DNA of 64,000 nt from Hyphomicrobiales bacterium (GTDB taxonomy: Bacteria > Pseudomonadota > Alphaproteobacteria > Rhizobiales > NORP267). Positions within the stretch are counted from its first letter, which is position 1. Every line of letters begins with the position of its first letter. The DNA is taken from contig JAJFHA010000002.1 in NCBI GenBank assembly GCA_021775875.1, positions 166,228 through 230,227 of the forward strand, written 5' to 3'. Made by a program: the position numbers and the translations under genes. The notes below the pieces were generated by a model. The model made no database searches. It was not told the origin of the DNA and saw nothing but the letters and a program-made list of their open reading frames with translations. This document shows positions 44,072 through 54,000 of the stretch, piece by piece.

Positions 44072-44422
44072 ATGTTCCGGTTTATCAATCTCGCGGCAAT
44101 TGCAATCACGCTTATCGCTGCAATCGTACTGTTTCGTGTGAAATACGAAGCGACGGACTTTGCTGGCGAAGTGGCGAAATTACGCACCGGCATTGCGTCC
44201 GAGCGGGCGCAGATAAACGTGTTGAAGGCCGAGTGGAATTTTCTGAACGAGCCCCGGCGGATTCAGCGACTGGCGGATCAATATCTGGATTTGCAGAATA
44301 TGGATGCCCATCAGATCGTCACATTTCAGGAGCTGTCTGCGCGGCTTGGGCGTCAGGAAAGCATTCGCGTGGAGCGATCTTCGGACGAGTTTACCGGTAG
44401 CATAAATACGCCTGAACAATAA
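44072..44422 (+). CDS. ftsL: Cell division protein FtsL
   Basis: A 116-residue bitopic protein: a very short cytoplasmic end, a transmembrane helix (LAAIAITLIAAIVLFRV) and a periplasmic leucine-zipper-like coil (VAKLRTGIASERAQINVLKAEWNFLNEPRRIQRLADQYLDL). It joins FtsB and FtsQ to activate FtsWI. GGGGGA lies eight bases before the ATG at 44072; a TTG two codons upstream is possible. Position between rsmH and ftsI confirms the call despite low sequence conservation in the family. Confidence 0.88.
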   Translation: MFRFINLAAIAITLIAAIVLFRVKYEATDFAGEVAKLRTGIASERAQINVLKAEWNFLNEPRRIQRLADQYLDLQNMDAHQIVTFQELSARLGRQESIRVERSSDEFTGSINTPEQ

Positions 44423-44471
44423 CCGGAATTATTGCACGAATTGATTTTTAGACGGAACCTAGTTGATAAGA

Positions 44472-46187
44472 ATGAAGCAGACTTTGAAATCAAGACTAAC
44501 AAAAACTGGTTCGCCATCGGGCATGCCGGACGCTGTTGGCCGTGAGGGCCAGCGGTCCCGGGCGGCAATCGCGATCTGTCTGTTTTCCTTCTGTTTTCTG
44601 GTGCTCGCGTTTCGCCTCACCAGCCTTGGTATGAGTGAACCTGAGGCTGCCGGATGGGGTGTTGCGGCGCAGGCGGCTCTGACCGCCGGGAGGCCTGATA
44701 TTCTCGATCGGCGCGGAGAAGTGCTGGCGACAGATATCAAAACGCCGTCGGTTTATATAAACCCGCGCCAGATTGTTGATGTGGATGATGCGGTAGAGCG
44801 TCTGACATCGGTATTGCCGGATCTGGATACCGAGAAGCTGCGCCAGGATATGGAAACCAACCGGGCTTTTGTATTTGTGCAGCGTGAAATTACGCCCCGC
44901 CAACGGGCAATGATCCATCAATTAGGCATCCCCGGCCTTGGCTTTCTCGAAGAAAACCGGCGAGTATACCCATCCGCTGAAACTACGTCACACCTGCTTG
45001 GTCTGGTCAATGTGGATCACGAAGGCATTTCTGGTATCGAGAAATATATTGATGGCACCGGATTATCGGCGTTGCGTTCTGCCGGATTCACAGGCGATAG
45101 AGACCAGACGCCTGTGCAATTGGCGCTTGATTTGCGGGTCCAGCACGCCTTGCGCCAGGAATTGTCGGACGCGATGGAAATGTTCACGGCGAAAGCCGCC
45201 AGCGGCGTTGTCATGGACGTCAATAGCGGCGAAATCGTTGCCATGGTGTCGCTGCCTGATTTCGACCCGTATCAACAGGAACAGGCGCTTGAAGACGACC
45301 GGCTGAACCGCATCACATCTGGCGTCTACGAACTTGGGTCGGTATTCAAGACCTTCACCTTTGCGATGCTACTGGATTCAGGGCTTGGGGATTTGAACAG
45401 CCAGTTCGACGCCACCCAACCGATCCGTATCGGATCTTTCACGATCAGTGATTTTCACGGCGAAAACCGGGTGCTCAGCGTGCCGGAAGCCTATACGAAA
45501 TCCTCTAATATCGCCGCTGCCCGTATGGCGCTCGCGGTCGGGATTGACGGGCACCAGGAATTTTTGCGCCGGATCGGCATGTTTGACAGATTGCGCACTG
45601 AATTGCCAGAATCAGCGGCCCCGCTTTTGCCGCGCAACTGGGCCAGAATTTCCACCATGACAATCGCGTATGGCCATGGCATCTCGGTGACCCCGCTTCA
45701 GGCGGTGACGGCGGCATCTGCGATGGTCAATGGCGGCTTCCATATCCCGCCAACGTTTTTGCCGCGCAGTCCGTTAGAAGCGCGCGAACTGTCCCGTGCG
45801 GTTATCCAGCCCGAGACCAGTAACCAGATGCGTTATCTGTTGCGGTTGAATGCAGAAGAAGGGACCGGGCGGCGTGCTAATGTTGACGGATACCGGGTTG
45901 GTGGCAAAACCGGGACGGCCGAAAAAATTGTCGACGGGCGCTACGATTCTACGCGCAAGCTGAATACCTTTATGGGTGCGTTTCCGATGGATGATCCTCA
46001 ATATGCGTTTATTATCACAATCGACGAACCCCATGGAATTGCCGCGAATGGCGGCGGGTCCACAGCAGGGTTCAACGCGGTGCCAACGGCGGGCCGGGTT
46101 ATCGCGCGGATCGCGCCGATGCTCGGCGTGACACCGAGTTTTGACGACAGGAATATCAGCGCAGGTGCAATTTTGGCGTCTTTTTGA
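44472..46187 (+). CDS. ftsI: Penicillin-binding protein 3 / FtsI
   Basis: A 571-residue septal transpeptidase. A short cytoplasmic part and one membrane helix (AAIAICLFSFCFLVLAF) come first, then a dimerisation-type region with RPDILDRRGEVLATDI, and the transpeptidase domain with ELGSVFKTFTF (SxxK, catalytic serine), TKSSNIAA (SxN) and GGKTGTAEK (KTG). It crosslinks septal peptidoglycan with FtsW. The ATG at 44472 was preferred to a TTG three codons upstream. It is full length. Confidence 0.94.
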   Translation: MKQTLKSRLTKTGSPSGMPDAVGREGQRSRAAIAICLFSFCFLVLAFRLTSLGMSEPEAAGWGVAAQAALTAGRPDILDRRGEVLATDIKTPSVYINPRQIVDVDDAVERLTSVLPDLDTEKLRQDMETNRAFVFVQREITPRQRAMIHQLGIPGLGFLEENRRVYPSAETTSHLLGLVNVDHEGISGIEKYIDGTGLSALRSAGFTGDRDQTPVQLALDLRVQHALRQELSDAMEMFTAKAASGVVMDVNSGEIVAMVSLPDFDPYQQEQALEDDRLNRITSGVYELGSVFKTFTFAMLLDSGLGDLNSQFDATQPIRIGSFTISDFHGENRVLSVPEAYTKSSNIAAARMALAVGIDGHQEFLRRIGMFDRLRTELPESAAPLLPRNWARISTMTIAYGHGISVTPLQAVTAASAMVNGGFHIPPTFLPRSPLEARELSRAVIQPETSNQMRYLLRLNAEEGTGRRANVDGYRVGGKTGTAEKIVDGRYDSTRKLNTFMGAFPMDDPQYAFIITIDEPHGIAANGGGSTAGFNAVPTAGRVIARIAPMLGVTPSFDDRNISAGAILASF

Positions 46188-46238
46188 ACTTTAAAGAGTT
46201 GAAACGAGACTATTCGATGATCAGGGACAACCAGCAGA

Positions 46239-47732
46239 ATGGATTTGGGGGCATTGTTAGGCGATAATTTGGCACGGAAAAACGTGCGGGATCATTCTGC
46301 GCAGGCAGATGATATCCTTGGCAAAGTAGAAATTACCGGTTTGACTGCGGATAGTCGGCAGGTGGAACCTGGCTTTTTGTTTGCGGCAATTGCCGGCAAC
46401 AAAGAGGATGGTGCGGCCTATATTCCGGATGCCTGTGCGCGTGGCGCGGCAGCTATTCTGGTTGGTCCTGGCGTTGAGACACCTGCAGATATTACCATCC
46501 CTGTGGTCCATGATTTAAATCCCCGCAGGATGCTGGCGGAAATCGCGGCGCGGTTCTTCGTGGTCCAACCAGACGTTATGGCAGCGGTTACCGGCACCAA
46601 TGGTAAAACCTCGGTTGCTTCATTCTTGCGCCAGATTTGGGAAAATTCTGGCCTCTCGGCTGCCAGCATCGGCACCATCGGTGTTTCAGTGGATAATGAA
46701 ATTTGGCCTCTGGATCACACCACACCGGATCCGGTTGAATTGCATGAATTGCTCCGCAACCTTGTTGGCAAGGGGGTAGATCACGCGGTTCTTGAAGCGT
46801 CCTCCCATGGGCTGTCTCAGCATCGGACTGACGGGGTTACTCTAAAGGCGGCGGCGTTCACAAATATCAGTCGTGATCACATGGATTATCACGCGGATTT
46901 CGAAGACTATCTTGCACAGAAAATGCGTCTGTTTTCTGAGATTTTGCCTGCGTCCGGAACCGCGATCGTGCACGGGACAGATGAAAGCTCCAAACGCGTG
47001 CTGGCAACTGCGGAAGGTCGTGGCATCAAAACAATCAATGTCGGTCGTGAAGCTCGTGATATACGGCTCTTCGATGTTGTGCGGGAAGGCTTTGGGCAGC
47101 GGATCAAGCTGGACGTAAACGGCAAAGAGATAAAAATCATGCTGCCGCTGGTGGGTGAATTTCAGGTGGAGAATGCGCTTGTAGCTGCCGGAATGGCGAT
47201 TGCCTGCGGCATGGAGGCTGACGAAGCGATCAAGGCGCTGGAAAAATTGCGCGGCCCCACGGGGCGGCTGGAGCATGTGGGTAAAAGCGCTACGGGGGCG
47301 TCGATATTCATCGATTACGCTCATACACCGGATGCATTGTCGACAGCCATTGAGGCGCTCCGGCCATACGCTGCGAAGCGCGTTGTGGTGGTGTTTGGTG
47401 CAGGCGGAGACCGGGACCGGGGCAAGCGTTCCGAGATGGGTGAGGCGGCAGCGAAAATGGCGGATATTGCCATTGTTACCGACGACAATCCGCGCGGTGA
47501 AGATCCGGCTGGAATTCGTGCCGCGATTATGGAGTCGATCCCCGATGCCATCGAAATCGGTGACAGGCGCACGGCGATTGCAGCCGGGATGCGACTATTG
47601 CGAAGCGGCGATATTTTGCTGATCGCTGGCAAGGGCCATGAAGCGGGTCAGACGATTGGCACCGAGGTGGTGCCGTTTTCAGACCACGAGGCGGTGGCAG
47701 AAGTCTTGGGCGAAGAACAGCAGCGTGGCTGA
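46239..47732 (+). CDS. murE: UDP-MurNAc-L-Ala-D-Glu:meso-diaminopimelate ligase
   Basis: A 497-residue Mur ligase. ATP-binding VTGTNGKTSVASF is near residue 117; the carbamylated-lysine and metal regions lie in the central domain; TDDNPRGEDP near 405 is the DNPR motif that selects meso-diaminopimelate over lysine. It adds the third amino acid to the UDP-MurNAc peptide, so the peptidoglycan is of the DAP type. The murF start overlaps its end. Confidence 0.96.
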   Translation: MDLGALLGDNLARKNVRDHSAQADDILGKVEITGLTADSRQVEPGFLFAAIAGNKEDGAAYIPDACARGAAAILVGPGVETPADITIPVVHDLNPRRMLAEIAARFFVVQPDVMAAVTGTNGKTSVASFLRQIWENSGLSAASIGTIGVSVDNEIWPLDHTTPDPVELHELLRNLVGKGVDHAVLEASSHGLSQHRTDGVTLKAAAFTNISRDHMDYHADFEDYLAQKMRLFSEILPASGTAIVHGTDESSKRVLATAEGRGIKTINVGREARDIRLFDVVREGFGQRIKLDVNGKEIKIMLPLVGEFQVENALVAAGMAIACGMEADEAIKALEKLRGPTGRLEHVGKSATGASIFIDYAHTPDALSTAIEALRPYAAKRVVVVFGAGGDRDRGKRSEMGEAAAKMADIAIVTDDNPRGEDPAGIRAAIMESIPDAIEIGDRRTAIAAGMRLLRSGDILLIAGKGHEAGQTIGTEVVPFSDHEAVAEVLGEEQQRG

Positions 47733-49140
47733 ACAAATGCCACTCTGGTCGCGCGACGATTTTCTGTCTGCAATTGCTGGGAATATTCGTGGTAATTTCA
47801 CAGATCCGGTTACTGGCATTTCTATCGACTCGCGTGCAATCAACGACGGTGACGCTTTTTTCGCTATCCGGGGCGACAATTTCGACGGACATGATTTTGC
47901 CGAACGGGCGATTGAAGCAGGTGCCGCAATCGCTGTTTGCCAGATTGGCAGGTTCGATGCCGACAGTGGGCCATTTCCCCGACTGGAAGTTGTGGATGTT
48001 CTCGGCGCTCTTGAAGGCCTTGGCCGGGTCAGTCGCGCACGCGTCGAAGGGACCATCATTGCGGTAACGGGGAGCGTTGGTAAAACCAGTACCAAGGAAG
48101 CGCTCCGCACCGCCTTTGGGGCCTTTGGCGGGGTTCATGCGTCGATTGCATCATTCAACAATCACTGGGGGGTGCCGCTCTCGCTGGCCCGGATGCCGGC
48201 GGATGTGTCCATCGGAATTTTTGAAGTCGGGATGAACCATCCCGGCGAAATTTCGCCGCTGACGAAAATGATCCGCCCCGATATTGCGATCATCACAAAT
48301 GTTGAAGCGGTGCATATAGAAGCGTTCAATAATGTGCTGGAAATCGCGGCAGCCAAATCTGAAATTTTTGAAGGGTTGGGACCGGGCGGCACTGCGATCC
48401 TCAACCGTGACAACCATTATTTTTCATACCTTTCTGATATTGCAGGGGAAAAGGGCGCACGCATTGTAAGTTTTGGTGAACACGAACAGGCCGATATCCG
48501 AATTGAAGACCTTATTCTGAAACCGGATTGTTCGGTGGTTAAGGCCAGCGTTTTTGAAACCAAACTCACTTACAAAATAAACGCACCGGGCCGTCATATG
48601 GCAATCAACAGTCTTTCGGTTCTGGCGGCTGTCCAAGTTGCTGGCGAGGATTTGGCGCGGGCCGCGTTGGCGCTTGCGGAATGGGCACCGCCCAAAGGGC
48701 GCGGGTCGCGCCATGAATTTCAACTCGGTTCGGAAACGCTGACCCTGATTGATGAAAGTTATAACGCCAACCCGGCCTCGATGCGTGCGGCAATTTTGAC
48801 CCTTGGTCAGGCTGATGTAACGGCAAGCGGACGGCGGATCGCGGTGCTCGGCGATATGCTGGAACTTGGTGAAGAATCCGCCGCGCTGCATGCGGGATTG
48901 AGCGAAGCTATTGCTAATGCCGGTATTGATCTCGTATTTACGGCGGGGGTGGATATGGAATCACTTTATGATGCCTTGCCATCTTTGCTGCGCGGGGGCC
49001 ACGAAGTGGACGCAGCGGCGCTTGCCATAAGCCTTCCGAAAAAAATCGGACCGGGCGATGTGGTTATGGTCAAAGGGTCCAATGGTAGCCGCATGATGGA
49101 TGTGGTTGCGGCGATTGAAAATTGGTTGCGCGACAACTAA
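47725..49140 (+). CDS. murF: UDP-MurNAc-tripeptide:D-Ala-D-Ala ligase
   Basis: A 471-residue Mur ligase. It has the ATP loop AVTGSVGKTSTKEAL near residue 116, FNNHWGVPLSLARM, GMNHPGEISPLTKMIRPDIAIITNV, and DESYNANPASMRAAI, the MurF signature. It adds D-Ala-D-Ala to the tripeptide. The start is placed at GTG 47725, inside the murE end, with GAAG nine bases upstream; ATG 47737 four codons later is the alternative. The longer open frame from 47638 lies within murE and is not used. Confidence 0.95.
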   Translation: MAEQMPLWSRDDFLSAIAGNIRGNFTDPVTGISIDSRAINDGDAFFAIRGDNFDGHDFAERAIEAGAAIAVCQIGRFDADSGPFPRLEVVDVLGALEGLGRVSRARVEGTIIAVTGSVGKTSTKEALRTAFGAFGGVHASIASFNNHWGVPLSLARMPADVSIGIFEVGMNHPGEISPLTKMIRPDIAIITNVEAVHIEAFNNVLEIAAAKSEIFEGLGPGGTAILNRDNHYFSYLSDIAGEKGARIVSFGEHEQADIRIEDLILKPDCSVVKASVFETKLTYKINAPGRHMAINSLSVLAAVQVAGEDLARAALALAEWAPPKGRGSRHEFQLGSETLTLIDESYNANPASMRAAILTLGQADVTASGRRIAVLGDMLELGEESAALHAGLSEAIANAGIDLVFTAGVDMESLYDALPSLLRGGHEVDAAALAISLPKKIGPGDVVMVKGSNGSRMMDVVAAIENWLRDN

Positions 49141-49172
49141 TCGTCGCTACGGGGTGAGATCGGGAGACTAAT

Positions 49173-50258
49173 ATGCTTTATATGCTGCAACAATTCAGCG
49201 ATCAAATTCCGATCTTCAATCTGTTTCAATACATCACATTTCGCACCGGCGGCGCGATTATTACGGCCCTTGCCTTTGTGTTTCTGTTCGGACCAGCGCT
49301 GATCAAATCCCTGCGCGTCCGTCAGGGCCGTGGGCAACCGATCCGTGACGACGGACCGATCCGCCATATCATCGAAAAGCAGGGTACCCCGACTATGGGG
49401 GGATTGATGATCCTTGCCGGGATTACAATGTCCACTTTGCTCTGGGCAGACCTTTCCAACGCCTATGTCTGGATTGTGCTGCTGGTCACGGTTGGCTTTG
49501 GCATGATCGGGTTTTATGACGATTATCTGAAGGTGAGCCGAACTTCCACACGCGGGTTTCCGGGACGGGTGAAATTAGTACTTGAATGCCTGATCGCCGG
49601 GATCGCATGTTTCTTCCTGATCCAGGTCGGGGAAGCCCCGTTTTCAACGTCGCTAGCTTTCCCGTTCTTCAAGGATCTTGTTGTGGATATGGGCTGGTTC
49701 TTCATCGCTTTTGGCGCATTCGTCATGGTTGGCACCGGCAACGCTGTCAATTTGACCGATGGACTGGATGGCCTTGCCATTGTGCCTGTCATGATCGCGA
49801 CGGCCAGTTTCGGCCTGATTGTTTATCTGGCGGGAAACGCCGTATTTTCTGATTATCTACAACTTCATTTCATCAAGGGACTGGGCGAGGTTTCCATTTT
49901 CTGCGGGGCTTTGCTGGGGGCCGGGCTTGGCTTCTTGTGGTTCAACGCGCCACCCGCCATGATCTTCATGGGAGATACCGGATCATTATCGCTTGGCGGT
50001 GCCCTGGGTGCGATTGCTGTTGCGGCCAAGCACGAAATTGTTCTCGCCATTATTGGCGGGTTGTTTGTTTTGGAAACGGTTTCAGTGATCGTGCAGGTGG
50101 TCTCGTTCAAGCTAACCGGAAAACGGGTTTTCAAAATGGCCCCGCTGCACCATCATTTTGAGCAAAAAGGATGGGCGGAGCCGACCGTCGTGGTTCGGTT
50201 CTGGATCATTTCTGTAGTGCTGGCGCTGATCGGGCTGGCGACGCTCAAACTAAGATAG
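49173..50258 (+). CDS. mraY: Phospho-MurNAc-pentapeptide translocase
   Basis: A 361-residue membrane protein with about ten helices. It has [13 protein letters not shown] near residue 71, the Asp-rich FYDDYLK near 112, [11 protein letters not shown] near 194, and [22 protein letters not shown] near 255, together with the late histidine cluster [13 protein letters not shown]. These are the Mg2+/nucleotide residues of MraY. It makes lipid I on undecaprenyl phosphate. GGGAG lies before the ATG. Confidence 0.97.
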   Translation: MLYMLQQFSDQIPIFNLFQYITFRTGGAIITALAFVFLFGPALIKSLRVRQGRGQPIRDDGPIRHIIEKQGTPTMGGLMILAGITMSTLLWADLSNAYVWIVLLVTVGFGMIGFYDDYLKVSRTSTRGFPGRVKLVLECLIAGIACFFLIQVGEAPFSTSLAFPFFKDLVVDMGWFFIAFGAFVMVGTGNAVNLTDGLDGLAIVPVMIATASFGLIVYLAGNAVFSDYLQLHFIKGLGEVSIFCGALLGAGLGFLWFNAPPAMIFMGDTGSLSLGGALGAIAVAAKHEIVLAIIGGLFVLETVSVIVQVVSFKLTGKRVFKMAPLHHHFEQKGWAEPTVVVRFWIISVVLALIGLATLKLR

Positions 50259-50260
50259 TC

Positions 50261-51679
50261 ATGATCCCGGCAACCCGGTTTAACGGGCAAAAAATTGCTT
50301 TGTTTGGCTTAGGTAGCAGCGGATTGTGTGCAGCCTTATCACTGGTTGCAGGTGGCGCCAGGCTGGAAGCTTTTGACGACAGTCCGGATCGTTGCAGCGC
50401 GGCGGCGGACGTTGGCATTTCCATCGTTGACCTCCGCGATAGTGATTGGGCGGCTTATAAAGCTCTGGTTCTAAGCCCCGGCGTGCCACTAACCCATCCG
50501 GCACCTCATTGGTGCGTTGCGCTGGCGCATGCGGCCAGCGTGCCGATCATAGGCGATATCGAGATTTTTGAGCGTGAACGGATGTTTCATGCTCCGAATT
50601 CCCGTTTGATCGCAATTACCGGCACCAACGGGAAATCAACGACCACTGCGTTGATCTCTCATTTACTGCGTAGACTTGGCGCGAAGGTCGAGATGGGCGG
50701 CAATATTGGCCGTGCTGTACTGGATTTTGATGAACTTCGCGACGATGTCACCTACGTTGTCGAATATTCCTCCTACCAGATCGAATTGACACCAGATACG
50801 CGCCCCGATGTGGGCATATTGTTGAACCTCTCTCCTGATCATCTGGACCGCCATGGGACCATGGAGCGCTATGCCAATATCAAATCGCACCTGGTAGAGG
50901 CGGCCTCCCGGCACGGCGCGGCGATTGTCGGTGTGGATGATGAATGGTGCAAAAACATTGTCACCTCGCTGCAACAGGCTGGTACGGCGGTTCAGGCTTT
51001 AAGCGTCACACATACAATAGAGGATGGTGCTTATGCGCGGGACGGTCGGATTTTCGTTGCCGAGAATGGTAAATCCGAAATGGTCGCTGATATCAACGGT
51101 ATTGAAACCCTGAACGGTGCCCATAACTGGCAAAATGCCGGGGCGGCCGTTCTTGCCCTTCGTGCACTTGGATATGCGCCAGACCAGCTTGGTGATGCGC
51201 TTGCCGGTTTCCCGGGGTTGGCCCACAGGATGGAACTGGTTGCCACATTGGATGGCGTCCGCTTCATAAATGACAGTAAAGCTACCAATGCGGATGCTGC
51301 AGCCGTATCACTCGCCAGCTATGACGATATTTTCTGGATCGCCGGTGGGCGCGGGAAAGAAGGCGGAATTGACACACTGGCGTCGTTATTCGGGCGCATT
51401 CGCCATGCATTCCTGATCGGCGAAACTGTTGAAAATTACGGAAAATCACTTTCCGGAAAGGTCTCGTTTACCAAAAACGGTGATCTTGAAGACGCAGTAA
51501 GGGAAGCCGCCCGGGCGGCGCTCGATTTTGCACGCAAAAATCAGAGCGCACGTCCAGTTGTATTGCTGGCACCGGCAGCGGCGTCTTTTGATCAGTTTGT
51601 AAATTTTGAGGTTCGTGGTGAAGCGTTCAGAAAAGCTATTGAAGAATTTGTCGGAGGCGGCGCAAGCGACGAGGGGTAA
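50261..51679 (+). CDS. murD: UDP-MurNAc-L-Ala:D-glutamate ligase
   Basis: A 472-residue Mur ligase. The N-terminal domain begins KIALFGLGSSGLCAALSL. The ATP loop is AITGTNGKSTTTALI near residue 120. LNLSPDHLDRHGTMERYANIK, AHRMELVATLDGVRFINDSKATNADAA and WIAGGRGKEGG are MurD marks. It adds D-Glu to UDP-MurNAc-L-Ala. The ATG at 50261 lies two bases after the mraY stop; the longer open frame back to 50171 is inside mraY and is rejected. Confidence 0.95.
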   Translation: MIPATRFNGQKIALFGLGSSGLCAALSLVAGGARLEAFDDSPDRCSAAADVGISIVDLRDSDWAAYKALVLSPGVPLTHPAPHWCVALAHAASVPIIGDIEIFERERMFHAPNSRLIAITGTNGKSTTTALISHLLRRLGAKVEMGGNIGRAVLDFDELRDDVTYVVEYSSYQIELTPDTRPDVGILLNLSPDHLDRHGTMERYANIKSHLVEAASRHGAAIVGVDDEWCKNIVTSLQQAGTAVQALSVTHTIEDGAYARDGRIFVAENGKSEMVADINGIETLNGAHNWQNAGAAVLALRALGYAPDQLGDALAGFPGLAHRMELVATLDGVRFINDSKATNADAAAVSLASYDDIFWIAGGRGKEGGIDTLASLFGRIRHAFLIGETVENYGKSLSGKVSFTKNGDLEDAVREAARAALDFARKNQSARPVVLLAPAAASFDQFVNFEVRGEAFRKAIEEFVGGGASDEG

Positions 51680-51685
51680 TCTCCC

Positions 51686-52867
51686 GTGCTGAATGTCAGC
51701 CGCGCCAACAATAGTGTATTCTCACAATGGTGGTGGACCGTCGATCTAGTTCTGGTCGCTTCTATTCTGCTTCTTATCGCGACCGGGTTTGTGTTTTCCA
51801 TGGCGGCCAGCCCTCCAGTGGCGATCCGTCTGGGACTTGATGAATTTCATTTTGTCGCACGCCAGGCCATGTTCATGGTGCCAGCATTGGCGATCATGTT
51901 TGTGGCGTCGCTATTGTCTCCAAAACAAATGCGACGGATTTGTCTCGCTGTCTTCGTAGGCGCCGTCTTGTTGATGGTCTATTCCCTGATCAATGGTGTC
52001 GAGATCAAGGGTGCCCGGCGTTGGGTCGACATTTTTAGCTTCAGGCTTCAGCCATCCGAATTCGCGAAACCGGCATTTGTGGTGCTGGCGGCGTGGCTGT
52101 TCGCAGAAGGTATCCGGAATAAGGAAATGCCCGGCGCGATTTTAGCTGGTGGGCTGATGATAATTTTCGCCACACTGCTGATTTTGCAACCGGACTTTGG
52201 CCAAACATTGCTGATCGCCATTGTGTGGGGGGCAATGTTCTTTGTAGCCGGGATGCCCTGGATATGGATTACAGGATTTGCGGCCATCGGGCTGGTGGGG
52301 TTTGGGGTCGCCTATCTGTTTTTACCTCATGTAACCGATCGGATAGACCGGTTTCTGGTGCCCGGTACGGGTGATACCTTCCAGGTCGATACAGCGCTTT
52401 CTTCATTTTTACGTGGCGGCTGGTTCGGGAGAGGGCCTGGCGAAGGCGTCGCAAAACGGTCGTTGCCGGATTCCCATACCGACTTTGTATTTGCGGTCGC
52501 GGCTGAAGAATTCGGTATTATCATCTGTTTGCTGCTCGTCGCTCTGTTCGCCTTTATCGTGCTCCGGGTCCTGATCCGGGTGTTTGGTGAAGAAGATGAT
52601 TTTACCCGGTTCGCGACCATTGGTTTGATCACAATGTTTGGGCTGCAGGCCCTGATCAACATGGCGGTCAATTTGCAATTGATCCCGGCCAAGGGGATGA
52701 CGCTTCCTTTCATTTCCTCTGGTGGTTCTTCGTTACTGTCTATGTCGCTGGCGATGGGGATGGTGTTTGGCCTGACCCGGCGCAACCGGGATATGGCCGG
52801 CTTGATCAGCCTGAAGCCGGTCTTTGCACGTAATCTGTTCGGCGCTGGTGCCAGAAGGATTCGCTGA
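51686..52867 (+). CDS. ftsW: Lipid II glycosyltransferase / division protein FtsW
   Basis: A 393-residue SEDS protein with ten helices. It has WWTVDLVLVASILLL, then LRLQPSEFAKPAFVVLAAWL, FLVPGTGDTFQVDTALSSFLRGGWFGRGPGEGVAKRSLPDSHTDFVFAVAAEEFG near residue 230-290 (the SEDS loop) and LPFISSGGSSLLSMSLAMGMV. It polymerises septal glycan with FtsI. The start is GTG 51686 with GAGGGG upstream. It sits between murD and murG as usual. Confidence 0.95.
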   Translation: MLNVSRANNSVFSQWWWTVDLVLVASILLLIATGFVFSMAASPPVAIRLGLDEFHFVARQAMFMVPALAIMFVASLLSPKQMRRICLAVFVGAVLLMVYSLINGVEIKGARRWVDIFSFRLQPSEFAKPAFVVLAAWLFAEGIRNKEMPGAILAGGLMIIFATLLILQPDFGQTLLIAIVWGAMFFVAGMPWIWITGFAAIGLVGFGVAYLFLPHVTDRIDRFLVPGTGDTFQVDTALSSFLRGGWFGRGPGEGVAKRSLPDSHTDFVFAVAAEEFGIIICLLLVALFAFIVLRVLIRVFGEEDDFTRFATIGLITMFGLQALINMAVNLQLIPAKGMTLPFISSGGSSLLSMSLAMGMVFGLTRRNRDMAGLISLKPVFARNLFGAGARRIR

Positions 52868-52869
52868 TC

Positions 52870-53985
52870 GTGGCCAGGGCTTCGCAACCAGTTTTATTGG
52901 CGTCCGGCGGGACTGGCGGGCATTTGTTCCCGGCACTCGCGCTTGCTGATGCATTACAGAAACGCGATCACGACGTACATCTGGCGACCGATAACAGGGT
53001 TCGCCAATTTAAAGGCGGTATCAAGGATGGCAATGTACACCATGTAGCGTCCGATACGATCCGCTCAAAGTCCCCAATACGATTGTTGAAAACCGGGCTG
53101 ACATTGATGCGCGGCTTTATCTCCGCATGGTTTTTAATCGGCAGGATCAAGCCTGGTATTGTTGTGGGATTTGGCGGCTATCCGACATTGCCAACGATTT
53201 GGGCCGCGCATATGCGCGGCGTGCCAATTTGTCTGCATGAACAAAATGGCGTCCTCGGACGAGCCAACAAGGCGTTGGCGAAATATGCCGAAGCGCTGGC
53301 GCTCAGTCTGCCCGAAGTGAAATTTGTCGATGGTGAAATGCTCGCCAAAGTAACCCTGACCGGTAATCCGGTACGCCCTCCTGTGGTTGCAGCCCGGGAA
53401 ACTTCCTATCAAACGCCACAGGCTGGCGAGCCTTTCAAATTGCTGATATTTGGTGGCAGCCAGGGTGCGCGGTTTTTTTCGGATATGGTGCCCGCAGGAA
53501 TAGCCCGTATGTCGCCTGAGGAGCGTGATAAACTCCAGATCGTTCAGCAATGTCGCATCGAGGATTGCGCACGCGTGGAGGAATTCTACCGCGATCTTGG
53601 TGTAAAAGCCGAGATAGCTGCATTCTTCAATGATTTGCCGATACGGATCGCGCAGGCTCATCTGGTGATTTCCCGGTCGGGTGCCAGCACAGCCGCAGAA
53701 CTGGCGGTGATTGGTCGCCCGGCGCTTATGGTACCGCTGCCGCATGCAATTGATAACGACCAGCTTGCAAATGCGAATGCTCTTGTGGCGGCGGGTGCGG
53801 GTTGGCTTCTGCCTCAATCTGAAATAGACCCAAAACGGCTGGCGCAAGAAATTTCCACCTGTATGAAAAACCCCGTAGCGCTTTCGGAGGCCGCTGAAAA
53901 GGCACGCGCCGTTGGCCGTCCGGATGCGGCGAAAAACTTGGCCGACCTTGTAGAAAAACTGCTTGGTAAAACAGAAAAAAATTAG
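52870..53985 (+). CDS. murG: UDP-GlcNAc:MurNAc-pentapeptide GlcNAc transferase
   Basis: A 371-residue GT-B glycosyltransferase. Marks are LLASGGTGGHLFPALALAD at the start (the MurG G-loop), GFGGYPTLPTIWAAHMRGVPICLHEQN near residue 97-125, FGGSQGARFFSDM near 193, and ISRSGASTAAELAVIGRPALMVPLPHAIDNDQ near 268. It converts lipid I to lipid II at the inner face of the membrane. The start is GTG 52870, two bases after the ftsW stop, with AAGGA ten bases before. Confidence 0.96.
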   Translation: MARASQPVLLASGGTGGHLFPALALADALQKRDHDVHLATDNRVRQFKGGIKDGNVHHVASDTIRSKSPIRLLKTGLTLMRGFISAWFLIGRIKPGIVVGFGGYPTLPTIWAAHMRGVPICLHEQNGVLGRANKALAKYAEALALSLPEVKFVDGEMLAKVTLTGNPVRPPVVAARETSYQTPQAGEPFKLLIFGGSQGARFFSDMVPAGIARMSPEERDKLQIVQQCRIEDCARVEEFYRDLGVKAEIAAFFNDLPIRIAQAHLVISRSGASTAAELAVIGRPALMVPLPHAIDNDQLANANALVAAGAGWLLPQSEIDPKRLAQEISTCMKNPVALSEAAEKARAVGRPDAAKNLADLVEKLLGKTEKN

Positions 53986-54000
53986 CGAAAGAACTGTATT